DNA of 6,949 nt from Holophagaceae bacterium (GTDB lineage: Bacteria > Acidobacteriota > Holophagae > Holophagales > Holophagaceae): the NCBI GenBank assembly GCA_003538615.1, contig DPRT01000173.1:1-6949 (forward strand). Direction: 5' to 3'. The position numbers and the translations under genes were made by a program. The notes beneath the pieces are model-generated. The model was not told the origin of the DNA. It made no database searches and saw only the letters and a list, made by a program, of their open reading frames with translations. Shown here piece by piece: positions 1 to 5,785 of the stretch (positions are counted from its first letter, which is position 1; every line of letters starts with the position of its first letter).

Positions 1-32
1 ATCAGACCCGAAGGCCTTCATGGCCGCCGCCC

Positions 33-38
33 GAGGAG
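33..38 (+). promoter_or_regulatory. Ribosome binding site of the small cysteine-tail protein gene
   Basis: GAGGAG lies 7 bases before the GTG at 46 and is a good Shine-Dalgarno match. It decides the start, because the reading frame stays open leftward to the window edge without any stop and an upstream start outside the window cannot otherwise be excluded. Confidence 0.6.
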
Positions 39-45
39 TACGCCG

Positions 46-378
46 GTGTCCAGCCTTTCTTTCGACGCTTCCCGCGATCACCGCATCACCCGCGAGGAGG
101 CTGCCAGCCTCGTCCAGGCCTTCCAGTCCCACGCGGCAGCGGGCGAGCACCGTGCCTCCGCCTTCAACCGCAGCGCCTTCGACCAGCTACTCGCCCAGCC
201 CGGCGCCGCCGGCATCCGCATCTACCGCGCCTGCCACCGGGATGGGTCGCCCACGATGGTGATGGTGGCGGTGGATGCGAAGGGGGTGGATATCGATTCC
301 CCTGAAGCTACCTTTGTCCAGAACTCACACGATTGCCCACCCTTCTGCGTCGGGTCGTGTCTCTCGACAACCGACTGA
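46..378 (+). CDS. Small soluble protein with a C-terminal CPPFC cysteine tail, uncharacterised family
   Basis: This encodes a 110-residue protein with no signal peptide and no membrane segment, so it is probably cytoplasmic. Its function is unknown. Visible parts are an N-terminal helix-like stretch (ITREEAASLVQAF, 14-26), a central block with FNRSAFDQLLAQPG and GIRIYRAC (40-63), a strand-like MVMVAVDAKGVDI (71-83), and a tail with Cys97, Cys101 and Cys105 in a C-x3-C-x3-C pattern (CPPFCVGSC). From memory, this order (IT-x-E-x-A helix, a FN-x-x-A-x-x-x-LL-x-Q-PG block, RIY, VGV/VAVD-x-x-G-x-DI, then a CPPxC tail) resembles small hypothetical proteins common in Bacteroidota. I could not check this. 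The cysteines could bind metal, form disulfides or be modified. The GTG start is chosen for the GAGGAG seven bases upstream. It is followed within about 45 bases by the membrane-protein gene and then the kinase, so an accessory signalling role is inferred. GC is high in the first two thirds and falls toward the 3' end. Confidence 0.72.
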   Translation: MSSLSFDASRDHRITREEAASLVQAFQSHAAAGEHRASAFNRSAFDQLLAQPGAAGIRIYRACHRDGSPTMVMVAVDAKGVDIDSPEATFVQNSHDCPPFCVGSCLSTTD

Positions 379-422
379 GCCCGGCAGCCATCGTGGCCTC
401 AACGTCCACCTATCATTGGATC

Positions 423-1067
423 ATGGTCGGTTTGATCGATCCGTCGATATTGGCGCCCATGCTTGCCTTTGCCTGGAGCAGGTTCAAGGCCGGGTACCAA
501 CAACCGCGCTGGATCCGAACGTTTCTCTGGACCCAGGTCTTCGACGTGGCCCAAGGTTCCGTTTTCATCCTTTTGGCCCTTTCCCACCGGAATAATCAGT
601 GGTTTCGACACCTGTCGCAGCCCCTTGTCTTCTTTGGGTTCCTCTGGACGATGTTCCAGATGGCCCCGGCTTCACGAGGCCGCCGCCTTCTCTACGGAGC
701 TTGTCTGTCGGCTGGCCTGGTAGCGGCGGTGGTAGGCACCGCGTTGGACGGCATGAAATGGCGCAACTCGGTATTCACTTCCACCATGTGTCTGGTGTAC
801 CTCGGATTGGTCACGCGTGAATTGCGGGCCATCTTTGAATCCAACGAGGGCACCCACCTGACCAGCCTGCCCGCATTCTGGGTGCTGGCCGCCCTGTTGG
901 TGTACAGCTCGGGCACATTGATCTTTAACGCGAGCTCGAACTACTTTCTCCGGACGCTTCCCCCTCACCTGCTCCCAATTCCCTGGGTGGTCGTAGGCAT
1001 CCTCCACGCCATCCATGAAGTCATGCGAGCCAAGGTATTTCTATGTCCGAAGCCCACCTCGTCCTGA
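423..1067 (+). CDS. Polytopic membrane protein, putative sensory partner of the adjacent histidine kinase
   Basis: This encodes an integral membrane protein of 214 residues from the ATG at 423, with no enzymatic motif. Hydrophobic segments lie at about 3-18, 34-53, 64-80, 88-107, 115-133, 150-170 and 184-202, so six or seven membrane passes. The most characteristic stretch is FWVLAALLVYSSG (152-164) followed by a Phe/Asn-rich end of the helix (LIFN, SSNYF). From memory this resembles an uncharacterised Bacteroidota membrane protein encoded just before single-TM histidine kinases. The start is uncertain. In-frame TTG at 333, GTG at 357 and GTG at 393 are alternatives, and none, including ATG 423, has a convincing Shine-Dalgarno. 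GTG 393 would add ten residues before the first helix and leave only 14 bases after the preceding stop. The 3' end overlaps the kinase gene by 25 bases, which suggests translational coupling. Base composition is clearly less GC-rich than the neighbours. A sensory role is inferred from position and topology only. Confidence 0.75.
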   Translation: MVGLIDPSILAPMLAFAWSRFKAGYQQPRWIRTFLWTQVFDVAQGSVFILLALSHRNNQWFRHLSQPLVFFGFLWTMFQMAPASRGRRLLYGACLSAGLVAAVVGTALDGMKWRNSVFTSTMCLVYLGLVTRELRAIFESNEGTHLTSLPAFWVLAALLVYSSGTLIFNASSNYFLRTLPPHLLPIPWVVVGILHAIHEVMRAKVFLCPKPTSS

Positions 1068-1891
1068 TCTTCGTCCTCGCCACGATGACCGTGGTGATGA
1101 TGGCTTGGCTCACGCTCTTCAGCGTGGTGTCGGCGAAGTCCCGCATCATCCGGGAGCAGCGCAAAGCGCTGGCGGCGGAGCAGCGTCTGCGGCGGGCCCA
1201 GGAGACCTTCACGGACAATGCCCACCACGAACTGAAGACACCGCTTCAGATCATCTCCGGCAACCTGCACCTGCTGCGCCTGCTGGAACCCGGCCCCGAA
1301 GAGGAGAAGGTGCTTGCCCGCGCCGAGTCCGCCACCCAGCGCCTGGAAGGGTTGGTCCATGACCTGTTGGAATTCACCGCCCTCCGCCAGGGGAGCCTGG
1401 AGATCCATCCGGATTTCCTCGATCTGGGCGCCCATCTCAAGGTCCTGATCTCCGGCTACGAAGCCACCACCCGAGCCAAGGGACTGGCCCTCCACGTGGA
1501 CCTGGCTCCCCCCTCCGTGCCCGTCCTCTGCGACTGGCCCCGGCTGCGGCGGGCCCTGGCCGCCCTCCTGGACAATGCCATCCGGTTCACCCGCGAGGGC
1601 TCTGTCCAGGTCCAGGTGAAGACCCGCCGCGAGGGAGGCCGAAGCCACTTGAGGATCGACATCACCGACACCGGCCAGGGGCTCCCGGAAGTCTGGTCCC
1701 ACCTGCTGGAGCCCTTTGAACAGGAGCTGGGCCACCCCCAGCACGTTCCCAGCGGGCTGGGCATCGGCCTGCCCCTGGCTGCCGGCCTGCTGAGGTCCAT
1801 GGGCGGCCGCATGGGCCTCCAGCCCCTTGCCATGGGCACCCAGGCCTGGCTGGAAATCGCCCTCGAGGAAGGGGAGGAGGCTACAGCCTGA
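1043..1891 (+). CDS. Sensor histidine kinase with one membrane segment and no sensor domain
   Basis: This is a 282-residue kinase expected to autophosphorylate on His62 and pass phosphate to a response regulator. One N-terminal membrane helix (about 6-30) is followed by a short basic linker. The HisKA dimerisation domain has its H-box HHELKTPL at 61-68. A HATPase_c domain runs from about 160 to 277, with N-box LLDNAIRFT (Asn178), G1 box DTGQG (209-213), F-box EPFEQ (223-227) and G2 box GLGIGL (238-243). All ATP-binding motifs look intact. There is no PAS, HAMP, Cache or GAF domain and almost no periplasmic residues, so the stimulus must come from a partner, most likely the polytopic protein whose gene it overlaps by 25 bases. 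A weak AAGG (1032-1035) precedes the ATG by seven bases. No response regulator follows: the gene ends head-on in the chemoreceptor gene, overlapping it by 11 bases. Kinase identity is firm; substrate and signal are unknown. Confidence 0.93.
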   Translation: MSEAHLVLIFVLATMTVVMMAWLTLFSVVSAKSRIIREQRKALAAEQRLRRAQETFTDNAHHELKTPLQIISGNLHLLRLLEPGPEEEKVLARAESATQRLEGLVHDLLEFTALRQGSLEIHPDFLDLGAHLKVLISGYEATTRAKGLALHVDLAPPSVPVLCDWPRLRRALAALLDNAIRFTREGSVQVQVKTRREGGRSHLRIDITDTGQGLPEVWSHLLEPFEQELGHPQHVPSGLGIGLPLAAGLLRSMGGRMGLQPLAMGTQAWLEIALEEGEEATA

Positions 1892-3473
1892 AGCTTCCCG
1901 CCAGCGCCCGCAGGCCTTCGGCCACCTGGGCCAAGTCCTCCGAAGTCCTGGCGATCTCCTTCACTGTGGCGGCCAGTTCGTGGGTGGCGGTGGCGTTCTG
2001 GGCCAGCCCCTGGCTGGTCTGGTCCATCATGCGCGTCACTTCGGCGCTGGTGCTCGCCTGGCCCCGGGCGAAGGTTCCGATTTGCGAGACGCGGCTGGCC
2101 ACAGCCTGGATGCGCTCCCGGATGGCCTCCAGGCTCTGCATGGTGCCCTGGACGCTGGTGACGCCACCGGAAACGGCCTCCTGCGCCCTCTGGATCAATT
2201 CTTCAATCTCCTTCGCGGAGGTGCGGCTGCGCTCGGCCAGCTTGCGGACCTCCTCCGCCACCACGGCAAAGCCCTTGCCCATGGAGCCGGCCTTGGCGGC
2301 CTCGATGGCGGCGTTGAGACTGAGCAGGTTGGTCTGCCGGGCGATCTCCTGGATGACGCGCACCGCCTGGACGATCTGGGCCGTGGCGCTCTGGATGTCA
2401 CCCATGCCCTGCACGGCGGCCTCCCCGGCCTGGGCGCTCCGGACCGTTTCGGACACCGCGATCCCGCCTTCCCGGCCCCCCTCTTCGCTGTGCTTCGCCA
2501 CGAGCCCTGCTTCCTCGGAGAGCCCTGCCATGGCCATGGCCACACGCTCACCGGCCTGTTTCAGTTCCTCGCTCACCCGGGCGATCTCATCCACGGCCCG
2601 GGCCATCTCCTCGGAACTGGCGGCCAGCTCGGTGCTTCCGGAGGCCACCCGGCTGGCGAAGCTGGAGACCTCACCCACCCGGCCGCGCAGGCCGGCATTG
2701 TAGGCATTGAAGGCCCTGGCCGCTTCGCCGATCTCGTCGGAGGAGTCGATCTCGATCTTGCGGGTGAGATCACTGTTCCGCAGGCCGTCCACCAGCTCCG
2801 CCAGGGGCCGCGACATGCGCCGCGCCAGGTTACGCACCACGAGGAAGAGGATGGCGGACAATCCCACCAGGCCGCCCAGGATGGACCAGGTGTACCGCCG
2901 CGCCTGGGCCTGGAGGTCGTCCACATAGACGCCCGTGCCGATGTTCCAACCCCAGGGTTCGAAAGTCTTCACATAATTCATCTTCGGAAAGGCGCCGGTG
3001 GCGCCAGGCTTGGCGAACCAGAGCTGAAGGTAGCCGCCTTCGGGCTGCCGCCCCAGCTGGCTCAGGAGGACGTAAATGCGAGAGCCCTGCTTGTCCGTGA
3101 AATCCCCCACCGGCTGCCCCTCCATTTCGGGACGGATGGGAACAGTGACGATGCGGGGCTCGTGGGTGAATACGTAGAAATAGTTTCCCCCCGCATAGCG
3201 GATGGCCTTGATCTGGGCCACGGCGCGGCGCTGGGCCTCCTCGCGGGGCACGGCGCCGGAGGCCGCCTCGGCCTCATGGGCGGCGAGAATCCCCATGGCG
3301 GTTTCCGTCAGGCTCCGGATCTCCACCTTCCGGGCATCCAGAAATCCCCGCTCCACCGCTGGGACCAGCAGGAGCCAGGAGGCCAGGAACACGATCAGCA
3401 GGGGCCCGAGGCCCACCAGCAGGATCTTTCCTGCCAGAGAGTGGGGTTTCATCCGATTGAGCAGCGACGGCAT
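1881..3473 (-). CDS. Methyl-accepting chemotaxis protein with single Cache domain
   Basis: This is an inner-membrane chemoreceptor that would signal ligand occupancy to CheA/CheW. From the ATG at 3473 it has 530 residues: a first membrane helix (about 16-38) and a periplasmic single Cache domain of the sCache_2 type (about 46-187, with [14 protein letters not shown] and the closing [13 protein letters not shown]). A second membrane helix (195-215) and HAMP (216-268) follow. The cytoplasmic signalling domain (269-528) has a tip at about 375-416 containing [20 protein letters not shown] and [16 protein letters not shown]. The protein ends ALAGSFRL, without a CheR-tethering NWETF-type pentapeptide. 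The start is chosen because GGGGTG lies six bases upstream. A downstream ATG (3452) and longer TTG (3539) or ATG (3515) starts exist but have poor ribosome sites. sCache_2 receptors often bind small organic acids; the ligand here cannot be read from sequence. No other che gene is in the window. Confidence 0.95.
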   Translation of the reverse strand: MPSLLNRMKPHSLAGKILLVGLGPLLIVFLASWLLLVPAVERGFLDARKVEIRSLTETAMGILAAHEAEAASGAVPREEAQRRAVAQIKAIRYAGGNYFYVFTHEPRIVTVPIRPEMEGQPVGDFTDKQGSRIYVLLSQLGRQPEGGYLQLWFAKPGATGAFPKMNYVKTFEPWGWNIGTGVYVDDLQAQARRYTWSILGGLVGLSAILFLVVRNLARRMSRPLAELVDGLRNSDLTRKIEIDSSDEIGEAARAFNAYNAGLRGRVGEVSSFASRVASGSTELAASSEEMARAVDEIARVSEELKQAGERVAMAMAGLSEEAGLVAKHSEEGGREGGIAVSETVRSAQAGEAAVQGMGDIQSATAQIVQAVRVIQEIARQTNLLSLNAAIEAAKAGSMGKGFAVVAEEVRKLAERSRTSAKEIEELIQRAQEAVSGGVTSVQGTMQSLEAIRERIQAVASRVSQIGTFARGQASTSAEVTRMMDQTSQGLAQNATATHELAATVKEIARTSEDLAQVAEGLRALAGSFRL

Positions 3474-3622
3474 GGCAGCACCCCGATCATGAGCCTGGAA
3501 TCTTTCCACCTCCATCGGAGGCAGGGCAGGCCGGCTCAATTCCTGGAAGCGCCCGGAACCTCCACCCGGTCGCCTAAAGAGCCTCGCTTTGCGATATATC
3601 TAGAGGGTCCACCGGAGCCCCC
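3474..3622. promoter_or_regulatory. Divergent intergenic region between chemoreceptor and peptidase genes
   Basis: These 149 bases separate two divergently transcribed genes and must carry their promoters unless these lie inside coding sequence. The only AT-rich patch is near the peptidase gene, with the palindrome GATATATC at 3593-3600, which could serve as a -10 element. No convincing -35 element is at the proper distance on either strand. A small CCTCC-ATC-GGAGG inverted repeat sits at 3509-3521 within the chemoreceptor leader. It is too short to call a terminator or regulator. Confidence 0.35.
3614..3617 (+). promoter_or_regulatory. Ribosome binding site of the DPP-IV-type peptidase gene
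   Basis: GGAG is followed by five bases and then the ATG at 3623. This supports that start, which also places a clean signal peptide at the N-terminus. Confidence 0.6.
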
Positions 3623-5785
3623 ATGTCCGTCCGCGCCCTCCTGGCCAGCCTGTTGCTCGTCCCCGGCCTGCTGGGCCAGGACGGCCGCCAGCTCACCCTC
3701 GAATCCATCGCCCATCCCACGAAGCGCGTGGCCTATGCGGGCACGCCTTCCACGCGCCTGGACTGGCTGCCCGACGGGGCCCTGGTGCAGACGAAGCGTG
3801 AAGGGGACCAGGTGGCCCTCCTGCGCGTGGACCCCCTCACCTGGGAGGCGAAACCCCTTCTCGAAGCGGGCCCCCTGCAGGCGGCCCTGGTGGCGGCCGG
3901 GGCCCCGGAATCCGCGGCCAGGGCCGCCCTGGGACGCGGGGGCTTCGTCTGGAACGAGGCCCGCAGCGCGTTCCTGCTGGACGTGGCCGGGGATCTCTTC
4001 CTGGTGGACGTGAAGGCCGCCAGGGCCAGGCGCCTCGCGGGCGGCAAACCGGACGAGCCCACCTTCAGCCCCGATGGCACCCAGGTGGCCTATCTGCGCG
4101 GCAACGACCTCTACCGGGTGGACCTCGCCACGGCCCAGGAGACCCGCCTCACCCGCGGCGGCAGCGAGACCGTGTTCAATGGCCGGCTGGACTGGGTCTA
4201 CCAGGAGGAGGTCTACGGCCGCGGCAGCTTCCGCGCCTTCTGGTGGGCGCCGGATTCCAAGCGCCTGGCCTTCCTCAGCCTGGACGAGACCAGGGTGCCG
4301 GTCCACACGCTCATGGACGACCGCTTCCAGCCCCAGAAGGCCCTCTCCGCCCGCTACCCCAAGGCGGGCGATCCCAACCCCATCGCCCGGCTGGGCATCG
4401 TGGACCTCGCCGGGATGACGGCCTGGATGGACGAGCCCTACCCGGGCCAGGAGACCCTCATCGTCCAGGTGGGCTGGGATCCCCAAGGCCGCCTGCTGGC
4501 GGCCCACCAGGATCGCGTCCAGAGCTGGCTGGATCTGCGCCGCTACGAAGGCGCCGCCTCCCGCCTGCTCATCCGCGAAAGCGGAAAGGCCTGGCAGGAA
4601 CGGCTGCCCCTGCCCCGCTTCCTGCCGGACGGCGGGTTCCTCTGGGAATCCGGACGCACGGGCCGCCACCACGTCTACCGCTACGGGAAGGACGCCCGCC
4701 TGATCGGCGCCATCACCGCCGGGGACTGGGATGTGCGGCAGGTGCACGGCGTGGACGTCCGCAGCCGCAGCCTCTACTTCGACGCCACGGAGCGCAGTCC
4801 CATCGGCCAGGACGCCTACCGCATCGGCCTCGACGGGAAGGGCCTGGCACGGCTGACGGAGCGCCCCGGGACCCACCGCGTCCGCTTCAACGCCGCCTTC
4901 ACGGCCTTCCTGGACACCTGGAGCGACATCCAGACCCCGCCTCAGCAGGCCCTGCATGATGGCCAGGGGAAATTGCTGCGCCTCATCGATGCCAATCCCA
5001 GCGAGAAGCTGAAGGCCCTGAAGCTCGGCAAGGTGAGCTTCCAACAGGTGAAGACCCGGGACGGCTTCCCCATGGAGACCCTGCTGGTGCTGCCCGTGGA
5101 CTTCGATCCCGCGAAGACATACCCGGTCTTCCAGTACATCTACGGCGGGCCCGCCTCCCCCATGGTGCGCAATGCCTGGAGTCGGGACATGCTCTGGTTC
5201 CAGTTCCTGGCCCAGCAGGGCATCGCCACCTGGATCTGCGATAACCGCAGCGCCTCGGGCAAGGGCCTGGCCAGCGCCCAGGGCATCCATCGCAACCTGG
5301 GTGCCCAGGAACTCCAGGACCTGCTGGACGGACACCTCTGGCTGAAGCAGCAGGGGTGGGCGGACATGGACCGCCTCTGCCTGGACGGCTGGAGCTACGG
5401 CGGCTTCATGACCACCTACGCCCTCACCCACAGCAAGGCATGGAAGCTGGGCATCGCCGGGGCGCCCGTGGTGGACTGGAGCCTCTACGACAGCATCTAC
5501 ACCGAGCGCTACATGGGCCTGCCCGCGGACAACAAGGCCGGCTACGAATCCAGCTCCGTGCTGAAGGCCGCCAAGGATCTCTCCGGCCGCCTGCTGCTGC
5601 TGCACGGCACCCTGGACGACAACGTGCACCCGCAGAACAGCATCATGCTCATCGACGCCCTCCAGAAGGCCGGGCACCCCGTCCAGATCGTGCCCCTCCC
5701 GGGATCGGACCACAGCCCCCGGGCGCCCCAGCACCACTGGGCGCGCCATCAGGCCATGTGGGACTTCATCTCGAAGTACCTCTGA
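3623..5785 (+). CDS. Exported dipeptidyl-peptidase-IV-type serine peptidase (family S9B)
   Basis: This enzyme is expected to remove dipeptides from the N-terminus of peptides with proline or alanine in second position. It has 720 residues, the normal size for bacterial DPP IV. A Sec signal peptide (about 1-18, no lipobox cysteine) points to the periplasm or outside. The beta-propeller domain (about 35-465) contains DWVYQEEVYGR, whose Glu195-Glu196 match the pair that holds the substrate N-terminus in DPP IV. The alpha/beta-hydrolase domain (about 470-720) carries the triad Ser591 in GWSYGG, Asp666 in HGTLDDNVH and His697 in GSDHS. It also has the oxyanion tyrosine Tyr507 in YIYGGP, and YTERYMGLP (626-634) for the proline pocket. 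All key residues of true DPP IV are present, so an acylaminoacyl- or oligopeptidase is less likely. The gene stands alone, divergent from the chemoreceptor. Its stop codon abuts that of the POT-like transporter gene, which could import the released dipeptides. Confidence 0.95.
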   Translation: MSVRALLASLLLVPGLLGQDGRQLTLESIAHPTKRVAYAGTPSTRLDWLPDGALVQTKREGDQVALLRVDPLTWEAKPLLEAGPLQAALVAAGAPESAARAALGRGGFVWNEARSAFLLDVAGDLFLVDVKAARARRLAGGKPDEPTFSPDGTQVAYLRGNDLYRVDLATAQETRLTRGGSETVFNGRLDWVYQEEVYGRGSFRAFWWAPDSKRLAFLSLDETRVPVHTLMDDRFQPQKALSARYPKAGDPNPIARLGIVDLAGMTAWMDEPYPGQETLIVQVGWDPQGRLLAAHQDRVQSWLDLRRYEGAASRLLIRESGKAWQERLPLPRFLPDGGFLWESGRTGRHHVYRYGKDARLIGAITAGDWDVRQVHGVDVRSRSLYFDATERSPIGQDAYRIGLDGKGLARLTERPGTHRVRFNAAFTAFLDTWSDIQTPPQQALHDGQGKLLRLIDANPSEKLKALKLGKVSFQQVKTRDGFPMETLLVLPVDFDPAKTYPVFQYIYGGPASPMVRNAWSRDMLWFQFLAQQGIATWICDNRSASGKGLASAQGIHRNLGAQELQDLLDGHLWLKQQGWADMDRLCLDGWSYGGFMTTYALTHSKAWKLGIAGAPVVDWSLYDSIYTERYMGLPADNKAGYESSSVLKAAKDLSGRLLLLHGTLDDNVHPQNSIMLIDALQKAGHPVQIVPLPGSDHSPRAPQHHWARHQAMWDFISKYL

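Noticed and set aside
11..18. Palindrome AAGGCCTT near the left edge as a terminator of an upstream gene
   Set aside because: It is eight bases with no loop and no T-run, and the upstream context is missing.
64..99. EF-hand-like loop at the N-terminus of the small protein (D-x-S-x-D-x-x-I-T-x-x-E)
   Set aside because: Residues 7-18 fit the acidic spacing, but the usual glycine at position 6 is His. The family resemblance I recall begins only at the IT-x-E part, so calcium binding is not supported.
965..1744. - strand open frame opposite the histidine kinase
   Set aside because: It is a Gly/Gln-rich shadow of the kinase codons, without a recognisable domain.
3451..3492. Short upstream ORF on the - strand (ATG ATC GGG ...) before the chemoreceptor start
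   Set aside because: It has 13 codons, overlaps the real start out of frame, and offers nothing beyond chance.
3575..3597. Sigma-28 (flagellar) promoter, TAAA followed by TGCGATAT
   Set aside because: The spacing between the boxes is 11 bases rather than the usual 15. It also points toward the peptidase gene, not the chemoreceptor.
1827..4013. Long + strand open frame across the chemoreceptor gene
   Set aside because: Its translation is low-complexity (Gly/His/Leu/Pro-rich) with no family match and lies antisense to a clear chemoreceptor. High GC makes such shadow frames common.
3536..5749. Long - strand open frame across the peptidase gene
   Set aside because: The translation is repetitive Gly/Val/Ala/Gln-rich sequence and lies opposite a complete DPP-IV-type gene with all catalytic residues.
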